Shown: in pieces, positions 1-7,880 of the stretch
How positions within the stretch are numbered: position 1 is the first letter of the stretch
How the letters are laid out: each line of letters opens with the position of its first letter
Source: JAJEEA01 sp965243615
GTDB lineage: Bacteria > Acidobacteriota > Vicinamibacteria > Vicinamibacterales > UBA8438
Length of the DNA stretch: 64,000 bases
Direction: 5' to 3'
Assembly (NCBI GenBank): GCA_965243615.1
Contig: CBDEVO010000003.1
Location: forward strand, 4,898,001-4,962,000
Translations under genes and position numbers: made by a program
Notes under the pieces: model-generated
The model's input: only the letters and a program-made list of their open reading frames with translations
What the model was told of the DNA's origin: nothing
Databases searched by the model: none

Positions 1-1
1 G

Positions 2-139
2 GCGACGTTCTCGTTCGGCGCGGTCGGACTCGGGACGATGTTCAGGCTCGGCGTCGTGGTCACCGTCCTGTCGTCGATCGTCGTCGTGGTTCTGAGCAGG
101 GTCCTGGTCCCGGCCCTGCAGGCGTTCACCCTGCCGTGA
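2..139 (+). CDS. C-terminal fragment of an integral membrane protein
   Basis: Only the last 45 codons are in the window; the gene enters from the left edge and stops with TGA at 137-139. The visible part is a glycine-rich stretch (FSFGAVGLGTMFRLG) followed by one strongly hydrophobic segment (VVVTVLSSIVVVVL) and a short tail. That arrangement, an amphipathic turn then a last helix, resembles the end of DASS/SLC13-type anion transporters, but this is only a resemblance. No hairpin is obvious directly after the stop. Confidence 0.5.
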   Translation, partial: ATFSFGAVGLGTMFRLGVVVTVLSSIVVVVLSRVLVPALQAFTLP

Positions 140-236
140 TCCGCTCCGACACCTTTTCCAATCTTCCGAAGCTCATGGCCATTGGCCGCGGCCGACCGAA
201 GTGGCAGCTCACCGTCGTGGTATGCTGCTCCGGCAC

Positions 237-947
237 ATGAAGACAATATCGACCACAGGCGCGGCAGAGCGCTGCGACGAGCTACTTGAGGTGCTGCCGG
301 GCTGGAGCGACCACCTCGAAGCATGCCGCGACTTCTATCGCGCTACGGGCAACCACAGGGAACGGGAGAACAACCTCGACGCGGTCCTGCGGGCGGCAGG
401 AACGGATACGCTGCCCCGGGGCCCAGAGAGCCCGGACGGCACAAGCCGGAGAAGGAAACTGAAAGGCAAACACGAGATCGTGTTGCCGGGCGTATCGGCA
501 CCCGTTTCAGCGCCCGCGTGGCTGCACTTTGAGGCGACCACATTCCCGCCCAGTTACAGTCTCGTCGAAGTGACCATGCCTGACCGCGCAATCCGAAGCG
601 TTGAGATCGCAGGAACCTGGGTCCGGCCGACCGGACCACCCATTGCGACCGTAGGGTGCTTCGGCGATCCGGCGAAGGTGGACGAGTGGATCCAGAAACA
701 GAGGGGGCAACACGCGACGGCGAAGTCAGCGGCTGACGTATGGGAGTACTACCGGTCATGCGCAATCGAAGCCGGCCCAACCGCCGAACGCGCGGTGCGA
801 CCGCCGGCCCGCGGCCGGGTTCCGGCCCGCAATCGCCGGGCGACCGGCCTTGAAGCGCTCGAGGAATCGACAACGGCAGTCGACGCCGGTGACGCCAAGA
901 CGCAAGCGCCGGACGACTCTGACGGCGGCGGCGGCGACACCGAATGA
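237..947 (+). CDS. Hypothetical protein
   Basis: Open frame of about 236 residues from the ATG at 237; in-frame GTG 201 and ATG 222 are alternative starts and none has a clear Shine-Dalgarno sequence. I do not recognise the family. The N-terminal third is charged and Glu/Arg-rich, the middle (about residues 75-160) looks like a compact alpha/beta domain ending WIQKQRG, and the last 50 residues are low-complexity, ending in DDSDGGGGDTE, so likely disordered. Codon use is less GC-biased than in most neighbours, which together with the nearby toxin-antitoxin genes suggests an accessory region. No signal peptide or membrane helix is visible. Confidence 0.45.
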   Translation: MKTISTTGAAERCDELLEVLPGWSDHLEACRDFYRATGNHRERENNLDAVLRAAGTDTLPRGPESPDGTSRRRKLKGKHEIVLPGVSAPVSAPAWLHFEATTFPPSYSLVEVTMPDRAIRSVEIAGTWVRPTGPPIATVGCFGDPAKVDEWIQKQRGQHATAKSAADVWEYYRSCAIEAGPTAERAVRPPARGRVPARNRRATGLEALEESTTAVDAGDAKTQAPDDSDGGGGDTE

Positions 948-1074
948 GCGCGCACCCGGGGCTCCGTTCGCCGCCGCCCCGCCTGTTCCGGGCCAGCCTC
1001 CGCTGACGGTCCGAAGCACGCCGCGACGCCCACTCCGGCCGCCGCGACCCGGCTTCCGCGCCATCCGCCCCCGC

Positions 1075-1287
1075 TCATCGATTCGGTTCCATCTGTGTCG
1101 AGGTCTCGGGACTTCTGTCGCCGGTCGTACGGCGCGCCGGAAGGCGCACGTATTCGCGCCCGGAGGCCTCCTGTCTGGCTCGAATGTCCCTGAACATCGC
1201 CTCCACGTCATAGTCGAATCGGGCGGCGTACGCCTCTCGAATAGCCCGCAGCTCAGCGATGATCGGGTCCGTCTGCCCGGTCTCCAT
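1075..1287 (-). CDS. Antitoxin-like protein partner of the PIN toxin
   Basis: A 70-residue protein starting METGQTDPIIAELRAIREAY. The pattern DPI-x-E-x-RAIREA-x-AARFDYD-x-EA-x-FRDI-x-ARQEASGREYV is that of the small protein commonly encoded directly after PIN toxins of the YxETSxxSYLTAR type. The start at 1287 is fixed by a strong ribosome site (GGAGGAG, 8 bases upstream) lying inside the 3' end of the toxin gene, so the two genes overlap by 35 bases and are probably translationally coupled. No DNA-binding fold is recognised by eye. The role as antitoxin is inferred from position and family resemblance. Confidence 0.6.
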   Translation of the reverse strand: METGQTDPIIAELRAIREAYAARFDYDVEAMFRDIRARQEASGREYVRLPARRTTGDRSPETSTQMEPNR

Positions 1288-1675
1288 GGTCGTGCTCCTC
1301 CATGAGTTCATTAGGCGTGCAAATGACCGGCGGCTCGTACCCGGCCTTGCGGCATGCTCGCTCGATCCGCGACCGCGCGGAGGCACCCGCGATGTGACGG
1401 AGATTCCACGTCAGCAGGTAGTCGACCCTGTTCGTCGCAGCGACACTGACGTGCGTCGCATCAGCCGTCGCCTCGCGGGGGAACGCTCCGAGGCCCAGCA
1501 GCCGCTGCGTCAGCGCTGCGGCGTCCTCGGTAGTATCGAGGCGCGTGACCATCTCCAACGCCGTCAAGCGGGCGCTGGCGGCGTCCGCGTCACCCTCCGC
1601 GGCTTCTGTCAGCACGAGCTCGGAAGCCACGAGAACAAACCGCTCGGGCGCATCGCGCCACCATTCCCGCGTCAT
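1253..1675 (-). CDS. vapC: PIN-domain (VapC-type) toxin, C-terminal part after a frame break
   Basis: This 140-residue frame begins MTREWWRDAPERF and contains the conserved PIN second half: SELVLTEAAEGD, the acidic ADATHVSVAA motif, YLLTWNLRHI and the terminal PPVICTPNELMEE. VapC-type PIN proteins are Mg-dependent RNases. The expected first strand with the leading acidic residue is absent here but is encoded immediately upstream in another frame (see the fragment at 1672-1767). The ATG at 1675 overlaps the upstream TGA as ATGA, so reinitiation is formally possible, but the break falls inside the domain where family members are continuous. Probably an inactivated toxin or a sequence error; programmed frameshifting is less likely. 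Confidence 0.7.
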   Translation of the reverse strand: MTREWWRDAPERFVLVASELVLTEAAEGDADAASARLTALEMVTRLDTTEDAAALTQRLLGLGAFPREATADATHVSVAATNRVDYLLTWNLRHIAGASARSRIERACRKAGYEPPVICTPNELMEEHDHGDRADGPDHR

Positions 1676-1767
1676 GGCTGTTGCGCCGCAATGATGAGAT
1701 CGCGCGACGTGCGCGCTGTGAGGTAGCTCACGACGGAGGTCTCCACGTAGACGCTGGGCTTCGTCAT
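1672..1767 (-). pseudogene. N-terminal fragment of the same PIN toxin, other reading frame
   Basis: Reading from ATG 1767 gives MTKPSVYVETSVVSYLTARTSRDLIIAAQQP and a TGA at 1674-1672 (shown here in two pieces: MTKPSVYVETSVVSYL, then TARTSRDLIIAAQQP). This is the classic N-terminus of PIN proteins of the YxETSxxSYL group, including the first catalytic acidic position (Glu in ETS). In the family the text runs straight on from AAxQQ to TREWW, which is what the next frame encodes from 1675. A net shift of two extra bases (or one missing) at about 1674-1678 would restore one protein of about 170 residues. Confidence 0.65.
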
Positions 1768-2170
1768 AATGACCGGAGGTCGGCCGTTCGTAGCGCCCCG
1801 AGGCTTGGTCCGTGTGCCGCGGTCACTGCCCCTCCCGCCGGTCCGCGACGGGCCCGAGCCCCGATTGATCGTACTGCATCTCGCTCAGTGAGCAACCAGC
1901 GTGCTCCGGCGGCGTTCGACGAGTGTCGGCCGCAGCGCCGGAGTCGAGGGGCCACCGCTGCGCCCCCCGCGATCCCGACCCCTCATCCTCGAGCGCGGCC
2001 CGCCACGCAGCTCCCGGATCGCGAGCAACCCCGTTCGGCTCCTCGCGCCGTAGAGATTCGCGGAAGCACCGTTATCGGACCCAAGGTGAGAGCGAGAGCG
2101 GCTACGGCGCGGAACGGGTCGGGTCCCAGACCCGTCGTGTACCATGCGGGCTGTTCCCGGAGACCCGCTC
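1768..2170. other. Intergenic region without a recognised gene
   Basis: About 400 bases between the divergent PIN toxin and the AI-2E permease. Several frames are open only because the region is GC-rich; none has a plausible ribosome site or recognisable protein. It should hold the promoters of both flanking genes, but I find no convincing -35/-10 pair. Confidence 0.4.
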
Positions 2171-3295
2171 ATGACGCTCGAGCTCACCCCCCGGCAGGCC
2201 AACACCATCGCGGCCGCGGTCACCACGGTGTCCGCCCTGGTCATCCTGCTCGCCGTAGGCCTCCTGGGGTGGCTGGCCGCCGTCTTCCTCCGGACCTTCT
2301 CGGGGGTGTTCCTGCCGCTGGCGGTGGGCGGGGTCGCGGCCCTCGTGTTCCGCCCCTACTACGACTGGCTGCGCGGACCGGGCCGGCTGCCGGTGCCGGC
2401 GGCGGTCGCCGCCGTCTTCCTGTCGGCCCTCGCGCCGCTGGGCGTCTTCGTCGCGTTCTTCGGGAACCTCGCCGTCGAGCAGGTCGTCGGTCTCGCCGCG
2501 CAGGTACCCCAATGGTGGGCGGACGCCCGCGCGCTGATCCAGGAACAACTCCCACGGGCCGACGAGATGCTCAGGTCTTCGGGCCTCGGCGATCGGCTGC
2601 GGGAAATCGCGGTAGCGCAGCAGGCCGCGATCTTCGAGTGGCTCCAGACGATGGGGGTGCAGGCGGTCACAGTCGGCTTCGGCGTCGCGCGCGGGCTCGC
2701 CGCCCTGCTGTCGTGGATCATCACCCCCGTCTACTTCGCCTGGTTCCTCACCGCCGGCTTCCGGCTCGACACCGACCGCGTTCTGCCGTTCCTGAAACCG
2801 GAGACCCGCGCGGACGTGACGTACCTGCTTCACGAGTTCGTGGACATCACGGTGGGGTTCTTCCGCGGCCAGCTCGTCATCGCCTTCCTGCAGGGCCTGC
2901 TGTTCGCGGCCGGGTTCAGCCTCGTCGGCCTGCGCTACGGGTTCGTCATCGGCCTCGCCCTCGGGCTCCTCAACGTCATCCCCTTCCTGGGGAACATGAT
3001 CGGCCTCGCCGTCGCCATCCCCATCGCCTTCTTCCAGGCCGACGGCGGGTGGGTGACGTGCGTGCTGGTGCTCGGGGTGGTCCTGGTGGTGCAGCAGATC
3101 GAGGGCTGGTTCCTGACCCCGAAGATTATGGGGCAGCGCACCGGGCTGCACTTCATGGCGATCATCGTCGCCGTCTTCTTCTGGGGCACGGCGCTCGGCG
3201 GCATCCTCGGGCTGATCGTGGCCATTCCCCTGACCGCGTTCCTCGCGTCGCTGTGGCACCTCGCGCGGGAGAAGTACATCCCCGAGATCGTGTGA
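2171..3295 (+). CDS. AI-2E family transporter (PerM/TqsA-like permease)
   Basis: 374 residues from ATG 2171 (MTLELTPRQANTIAAAV); an in-frame ATG at 2144 would add nine residues, but a GGAGA element sits at better distance from 2171. The layout is typical of the family: two N-terminal helices, a FLPLAVGGVAALVFRPYYDWL segment, a long central soluble region (about 90-190), then a C-terminal bundle with the family hallmarks GLLNVIPFLGNMIG and a terminal GTALGGILGLIVAIPLTAFLASL. Members span the inner membrane; some export autoinducer-2 or act as Na+/H+ antiporters, so the substrate is open. Monocistronic by spacing. Confidence 0.85.
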   Translation: MTLELTPRQANTIAAAVTTVSALVILLAVGLLGWLAAVFLRTFSGVFLPLAVGGVAALVFRPYYDWLRGPGRLPVPAAVAAVFLSALAPLGVFVAFFGNLAVEQVVGLAAQVPQWWADARALIQEQLPRADEMLRSSGLGDRLREIAVAQQAAIFEWLQTMGVQAVTVGFGVARGLAALLSWIITPVYFAWFLTAGFRLDTDRVLPFLKPETRADVTYLLHEFVDITVGFFRGQLVIAFLQGLLFAAGFSLVGLRYGFVIGLALGLLNVIPFLGNMIGLAVAIPIAFFQADGGWVTCVLVLGVVLVVQQIEGWFLTPKIMGQRTGLHFMAIIVAVFFWGTALGGILGLIVAIPLTAFLASLWHLAREKYIPEIV

Positions 3296-3360
3296 GGCGC
3301 GGCCCGCGCGGGGGCGGCGGGACCATCCCGGGATCGGCCGCGTCCGCGCGCAAGAGGGTT

Positions 3361-3446
3361 GCGGCCGGTCGCGGCTGACGCGGCCGCTTCCGGCACGCGC
3401 GGACGCGCTGGCGGCCGGTCGCGGCTGACACAGCCGCTTCCGGCAC
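3361..3446. repeat. Pair of 36-bp direct repeats
   Basis: Copies at 3361-3396 and 3411-3446 share the core GCGGCCGGTCGCGGCTGAC and the end CCGCTTCCGGCAC, differing at two bases, with a 14-base spacer. They lie just downstream of the AI-2E gene in non-coding DNA. Each copy carries short self-complementary GC tracts, so a role in transcript ends is possible. No other copy was noticed in the window. Confidence 0.6.
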
Positions 3447-3542
3447 AGGCTCGGCGCCCGCCCCCCGGCATCCGCGTCGTGATCGAAACGCAGCCGTACA
3501 TCAAGGGCGTCTGCGTGATGACGGGCGTACCGGCGGGCTCAT

Positions 3543-3565
3543 GATATATTTCGAGGAGATATATC
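3543..3565. promoter_or_regulatory. AT-rich inverted repeat upstream of the VapBC operon (putative operator)
   Basis: GATATAT at 3543-3549 and ATATATC at 3559-3565 form an inverted repeat with 9 bases between arms, and GATATAT also recurs directly at 3558. It is the only strongly AT-rich patch in several hundred bases and lies about 50 bases before the antitoxin start. VapBC operons are normally autorepressed through palindromes bound by the AbrB-type antitoxin, so this is the natural operator; TATATT at 3545-3550 could double as the -10 box. Confidence 0.5.
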
Positions 3566-3611
3566 GACGCTGGTGTCGGCGGCTGGACATCCCGAGGGAA
3601 GGGACGTGCGC

Positions 3612-4064
3612 ATGAGGAGAAGCACCGGAGAGAAGGGTGCCGACGGCGGCGACGGGGCGAAGATCCGCGCGAGAGCGGCCGATGCCGCCCCCGCAGGCTC
3701 CCCGCGGCGGAGCGCGGCGTCGTCCGCGAATCGCGGAGCCGCCGCGAAGACGGGAGCCCGAACCGCGAAGACGGAAGCCCGAGCCGTGGAGACGGAGGCT
3801 CCCGGACCGCGCGATGGCCGCAAGTTCGCCCGCGTGTTCATGTCCGGGCGCTCGCAGGCGGTGCGGCTGCCGAAGGAGTTCCGCTTCGACGTCGACCGCG
3901 TGGTCATTCGCCGCGAGGGCCGCCACGTCGTTCTGAGCCCCCCGTTCAAGGACTGGGAGGACTACTGGGAGCACGGCGCCTGTTTCACGGATGATTTCTA
4001 CGAAGCGATGGAGCAACTGGACAAGGAAGAGCTACCGCTCGAGGAGAGGGAGCCGTTCGATTGA
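3612..4064 (+). CDS. vapB: VapB-type antitoxin with AbrB/MazE DNA-binding domain and long N-terminal extension
   Basis: 150 residues. The start at 3612 (MRRSTGEKG) is supported by a purine-rich ribosome site (GAGGGAAGGGA); ATG 3573 is a weaker option. Residues about 72-117 are a swapped-hairpin AbrB domain (ARVFMSGRSQAVRLPKEFRF, then VIRREGRHVVLSP), and the acidic tail (DWEDYWEHG...DDFYEAMEQLDKEELPLEE) is the usual toxin-wrapping segment. The first ~70 residues are Ala/Arg/Lys-rich low complexity, absent from ordinary VapB proteins of 75-90 residues; it might be a non-specific DNA-binding arm. The stop overlaps the toxin TTG start by four bases, indicating coupled translation. Confidence 0.8.
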   Translation: MRRSTGEKGADGGDGAKIRARAADAAPAGSPRRSAASSANRGAAAKTGARTAKTEARAVETEAPGPRDGRKFARVFMSGRSQAVRLPKEFRFDVDRVVIRREGRHVVLSPPFKDWEDYWEHGACFTDDFYEAMEQLDKEELPLEEREPFD

Positions 4065-4453
4065 AGGTCATGCTCGACACGGATACGTGCATCCATGCTC
4101 GCAAGCGCTCGCCCGGCTTCGCGCCCCGGCTGCCGCTCGAACACTGCGGCGTCTCGCTCATCGTGGTAGGCGAGCTGGAGTGGGGTGTGTCGCGATCGCG
4201 TCGTATCGAGGAGAACCGGGCCGCCCTGCGAGACTGGCTCGTATCCGTGCACGTGGTCGAGCTCGACACGCGCGTCGCACAAGAGTACGGTCGCCTCCGG
4301 GCGCACCTGCGCGCCATCGGCCAGCCCATCGGCCCCAACGACCTGTGGATCGCCGCCCACGCCGTGGCCCGGGACCTGCCGTTGATTACGCACAACCTGT
4401 CCGAGTTCCGGCGCGTGCCGGACCTGTCGGTCGACACCTGGATGACCGGGTAG
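4061..4453 (+). CDS. vapC: VapC toxin, PIN-domain ribonuclease
   Basis: 130 residues starting at a TTG codon (4061) that overlaps the antitoxin TGA as TTGA; ATG 4070 is an internal alternative. The PIN acidic quartet is complete: Asp in MLDTDTCIHARK, Glu in VVGELEWG, Asp in IGPNDLWIAAHA, and the ITHNLSEF motif near the end. VapC toxins cleave specific tRNAs or rRNA when released from VapB. The order VapB then VapC and the coupling are canonical, so this pair looks intact, in contrast to the broken PIN pair at 1.1-1.8 kb. Confidence 0.88.
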   Translation: MKVMLDTDTCIHARKRSPGFAPRLPLEHCGVSLIVVGELEWGVSRSRRIEENRAALRDWLVSVHVVELDTRVAQEYGRLRAHLRAIGQPIGPNDLWIAAHAVARDLPLITHNLSEFRRVPDLSVDTWMTG

Positions 4454-4607
4454 GCCCATGCCCGCCGCGACCGCCGCAGTGGGACTGGCGGGGCAGGCCT
4501 TCATGCGATGTCGCGTGGAGCGCCCCCGGGACCGGCCTCAACCGGGCTTGCCCCGAGGCTGGACCGTGATACGGTTACGCGGACGCGATCAACACAGGAG
4601 GAAGGAC

Positions 4608-5042
4608 ATGGCGGTACGAAACGGCTCGCGGTTCGGTCTGATGCTGGCCCTGGTGCTCGTGGCGGCCGGGGCGTGGATGGTGGGACAGGGTCCGACGATC
4701 ACCGCGGCCCAGAGCAACTTCGTGGGCGGCGACCCCTCGCGGCCGGATTCCTCGGACATCCGCGCCCTGCGCCTCCGGTTCGAGGCGGGCGCGCGGTCGA
4801 ACTGGCACAGCCACGGCGGCTTCCAGGTGATCATGGCCCTGGAGGGGCGCGGGCGCACCCAGGTCCGCGGCGAGCCGCTGCAGGAGATGGAGCCGGGCGT
4901 GCCCTACCACGCGGGCCCCGGGGTCGTGCACTGGCACGGCGCCGCCCCCGACTCGCACATGGTGCAGCTCACCGTCGTCGGCGGCGAGGGCCCGACCGAC
5001 TGGCTCGAGCCGGTGAGCGACGCCGACTATCTGGGCCAGTAG
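4608..5042 (+). CDS. Secreted cupin-domain protein
   Basis: 144 residues from ATG 4608, chosen because AGGAGGAAGGAC precedes it directly. Residues 1-35 form a signal peptide (LMLALVLVAAGAWMV ... AAQS). The rest is one cupin barrel: motif 1 with the metal ligands NWHSHGGFQVIMALEGRG, and motif 2 with YHAGPGVVHWHGAAPDS. Both histidine sets needed for a mononuclear metal site are present. Small exported cupins are often sugar- or aromatic-binding enzymes or sensors; the substrate cannot be told from sequence. It is followed 148 bases later by a PQQ-like propeller gene on the same strand. Confidence 0.8.
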   Translation: MAVRNGSRFGLMLALVLVAAGAWMVGQGPTITAAQSNFVGGDPSRPDSSDIRALRLRFEAGARSNWHSHGGFQVIMALEGRGRTQVRGEPLQEMEPGVPYHAGPGVVHWHGAAPDSHMVQLTVVGGEGPTDWLEPVSDADYLGQ

Positions 5043-5190
5043 CGGTCTGTCAGTCGCGCCCGGACCGCGGTCCAACGGCCGCGGCCCGGGCGCACGCCCG
5101 CCCGGACCCCTTGGCGAAATACCCGCCGCCTCGACCGCGGGTGCGGCGACGCGGCCTCGCCACGGGCCCCTTCCGCGAGGAGACGTCGTC

Positions 5191-6633
5191 ATGCAGCCAT
5201 CCATCTTCCGAAGTGGCCCCGGCGGGAGGCGCGCGCACTCCCCCGCGTTCGCCGTTTCCCTCCTCGCCGGCCTCCTCGCCCTGACCGCGGTGGCCGGCTT
5301 GGCCGCCAAGGACTGGCCGCAGTGGCGCGGCGAGGAGCGGCGGGGCGTCTGGACCGAGACCGGCATTCTCGAGGCGTTCCCCGACACCGGGCTCACCGTG
5401 AAGTGGCGGGCCCCCGTCAACGGGGGCTACGCCGGCCCCGCCGTCGCCGACGGCCGCGTCTTCGTGCTCGACTACGTCGAGACCGAGCCCCGGACGATGG
5501 ACGGCACCGAGCGCCTCCTCGCCCTCGACGAGGAGACCGGCGAGGTACTCTGGTCCCACGAGTGGGCAACCACCTACCGGATGCTCATGTTCACCTACGC
5601 CACCGGCCCCCGCGCCACCCCCACCGTTGACGGCGACCGGGTCTACGTGACGGGGGCGACGGGGCGCATCCTGTGCCTGGAGGCCGCGACGGGCGCGGTA
5701 GTCTGGGAGAGGGACACCGTCGCCGAGTACGGCACCAACATCCCCATCTGGGGCACGTCGAGCGCGCCCCTCGTCGACGGCGACCGGGTGATCTTCCTGG
5801 TCGGCGGCGAGCCCGACGCCCTCGTGATGGCGTTCGACAAGCACACCGGCGACGAGGTGTGGCGGGCCCTCGAGAGCCGGACCGAGATGGGCTACAACCA
5901 GCCGCTCATCATCGAGGCGGGCGGCGCCCGGCAGCTCATCGTCTGGCATCCCCGCGGCCTCTCGTCGCTCGACCCCGCGACCGGCGAGGTGTACTGGGAG
6001 GAGCCGTTCGAGGGACGGGCCAACATGACGGTGGCCGACGCCGTGCACACCGGCAACCACCTGTTCATCTCCGGTTTCTACAGCGGCTCGATGATGATGC
6101 GGCTCGCCCTCGACCGGCCCGCCGCCACCGCGCTGTGGAAGGACCGGAGCAGCCGAGTGCTCGACAACGGCATCGAGGTAGCCGAGGAGACCGGCCTGCA
6201 CTCGGTGATGACCACGCCGCTCTTCGTCGGCGACTACATCTACGGCATCGGCAGCCACGGGCAGGTGCGGGGGCTGCTCGCCGCCACCGGCGAGCGGGTG
6301 TGGGAGGCCGAGGGGCTGACCAACCGCAACCGCTGGGGCTCGGCCTACTTCGTGCAGCACGAGGACCGCTACTTCGTCTACAACGAGAACGGCGACCTCA
6401 TCATCGCCCGGTTCCATCCCGACGGCTACGACGAGCTCGACCGCACGCACCTCATCCACCCCACGTCGCGCTCCGGCTACGGCGGCAGCCGCGCGGGGAC
6501 GCGGTCGCGCTTCCGCCACGGCCAGAGCGACCGGCTCGTGGTGTGGGCGCACCCCGCGTTCGCCAACCGCCACGTGCTGGTGCGGAACGACGAGGAGATC
6601 ATCCGGGTGTCGCTCGACGCGAGCGATTACTGA
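5191..6633 (+). CDS. Secreted PQQ-like (BamB-type) beta-propeller protein
   Basis: 480 residues, start supported by GAGGAG ten bases upstream. A signal peptide (LLAGLLALTAVAGLAA) is followed by the DWPQWRGEERRGVW entry motif seen in secreted PQQ-like propellers of acidobacteria and planctomycetes. Repeated blades carry the W-motif pattern, for example LLALDEETGEVLWSHEW, LCLEAATGAVVWERD and MAFDKHTGDEVWRAL. There is no haem-binding CxxCH and no clear dehydrogenase catalytic Asp/Glu pair, so a binding or scaffold role is likelier than an oxidase. A strong hairpin follows the stop. Confidence 0.82.
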   Translation: MQPSIFRSGPGGRRAHSPAFAVSLLAGLLALTAVAGLAAKDWPQWRGEERRGVWTETGILEAFPDTGLTVKWRAPVNGGYAGPAVADGRVFVLDYVETEPRTMDGTERLLALDEETGEVLWSHEWATTYRMLMFTYATGPRATPTVDGDRVYVTGATGRILCLEAATGAVVWERDTVAEYGTNIPIWGTSSAPLVDGDRVIFLVGGEPDALVMAFDKHTGDEVWRALESRTEMGYNQPLIIEAGGARQLIVWHPRGLSSLDPATGEVYWEEPFEGRANMTVADAVHTGNHLFISGFYSGSMMMRLALDRPAATALWKDRSSRVLDNGIEVAEETGLHSVMTTPLFVGDYIYGIGSHGQVRGLLAATGERVWEAEGLTNRNRWGSAYFVQHEDRYFVYNENGDLIIARFHPDGYDELDRTHLIHPTSRSGYGGSRAGTRSRFRHGQSDRLVVWAHPAFANRHVLVRNDEEIIRVSLDASDY

Positions 6634-6650
6634 CGCCCCGGGCTCGCCGG

Positions 6651-6682
6651 GCACGGCGCTGTCTCTGCCAGAGGCGCCGTGC
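6651..6682. terminator. Strong hairpin between convergent operons (bidirectional terminator)
   Basis: GCACGGCGC (6651-6659) and GCGCCGTGC (6674-6682) are perfectly complementary, with a nested CTCT/AGAG pair inside the loop. It sits between the stop of the PQQ-like gene and the stop of the convergent permease gene, with no T-tract on either strand, as is usual for high-GC bacteria. A direct repeat of GGGCTCGCCGGGCACG lies around it (from 6640 and from about 6733). Confidence 0.65.
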
Positions 6683-6790
6683 CTCCGCCGGGCGTGGCGA
6701 CCACCCGCCGGCGCCGGGACGACGTCAAGCCGGGCTCGCCGGGCACGACTGGCGGGCCTGCGAGGGGCGCCGCCGGATCTCCGAGTGGCG

Positions 6791-7879
6791 TCACGTCCAT
6801 CGCACCCGGCTGCGCAGCAGCATCCAGAGCACGATCGGCCCGCCCACTGCGCCGGTCACGGCGTTGACGTGCAGGAGATGACGGCTCCATGGCAGGTGGG
6901 TGACGAGGTCGGCGCCAAGGGCCAGCGCGGCGCCGCCGATCGTCACCGCCGGCATGAGCACGCGGTGGTCGGCCGTCGACAGCAGCAACCGGCAAGCGTG
7001 AGGGACCAGGATGCCGAGAAACGCAATCGGCCCGCAAAACGCGGTGACGGTACCCGCGAGCAACGCCGCGACGCCGAGGCCGACGCGCCGGGCGCGCGTC
7101 ACGTCGAGGCCGAGACTGGCTGCATACCGATCGCCCAGCAGCAGCGTGTTCAGCGGCTTGACCATGGCGAACGCCGCAAGACAGGCCATCCCGATGAGCG
7201 GCGTGAAGACATACAGGCGTGTGTAGCCGATGCCCGTGAAGTTGCCGTCGAACCACGCCGAGAACGCACGTGCGACCGCCTCGTCCGGGGCCAGATGCAG
7301 GGCGATGCTGATCAGCCCCTGGCAGGTGAACCCCAGCACGACACCCGTGACGAGCAGCGTGACGCTCGTCACGCGCGGCGCGACGGCGGCCAACCCCGCC
7401 ATCAGCGCCCCCGCGCCGAGCCCCGCCGTCACGATGTACGCCAGGTCCCCGGCCACGCCGAGCGACGTCAGCACGCCGGTCCCGAACCAGCTCACCGCCA
7501 CCACCATGATCGCCACGCCGAGACCGGCGCCGTTGACGACGCCGAGCACCCACGGATCGGCGAGGGGGTTCCTGAAGAGCGTCTGCAGCAGCAGGCCGGT
7601 CATGCCGATGCCCGCCCCGGCAAGCGCGGCCGCCCAGGCCCGCGGCAGACGGAAGTCGAGCACGATTCGAGTCCACGAAGCCCGTTCCGGCACGTCCCCG
7701 GTGAAGATGTCCACGAGGGCGCTCATCGGAATCGGCACGACCCCGACGGTGAGCTCGAGGATGAAGAGGAGCAGTACGAGGCTCCCGAGCGCCATGTAGA
7801 CGGTTGCCGGCGGAAGCACCGCGGCTGGGGCGGCGATGCCCGCGGCCGGCTTCAGCGTCGCAACCGGTGCATCCGACAC
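6791..7879 (-). CDS. FecCD/BtuC-type ABC transporter permease
   Basis: 362 residues from a GTG at 7879 that lies one base after the TGA of the binding-protein gene; upstream in-frame codons run through that gene and are not a plausible N-terminus. About ten transmembrane helices, with the family signatures RLPRAWAAALAGAGIGMTG, LLLQTLFRNPLADPWVLGV and the coupling-helix region FLGILVPHACRLL. This class imports siderophore-iron, haem, cobalamin or related chelates. It is the last gene of the minus-strand operon receptor, ATPase, binding protein, permease. Confidence 0.88.
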   Translation of the reverse strand: MSDAPVATLKPAAGIAAPAAVLPPATVYMALGSLVLLLFILELTVGVVPIPMSALVDIFTGDVPERASWTRIVLDFRLPRAWAAALAGAGIGMTGLLLQTLFRNPLADPWVLGVVNGAGLGVAIMVVAVSWFGTGVLTSLGVAGDLAYIVTAGLGAGALMAGLAAVAPRVTSVTLLVTGVVLGFTCQGLISIALHLAPDEAVARAFSAWFDGNFTGIGYTRLYVFTPLIGMACLAAFAMVKPLNTLLLGDRYAASLGLDVTRARRVGLGVAALLAGTVTAFCGPIAFLGILVPHACRLLLSTADHRVLMPAVTIGGAALALGADLVTHLPWSRHLLHVNAVTGAVGGPIVLWMLLRSRVRWT

Positions 7880-7880
7880 G

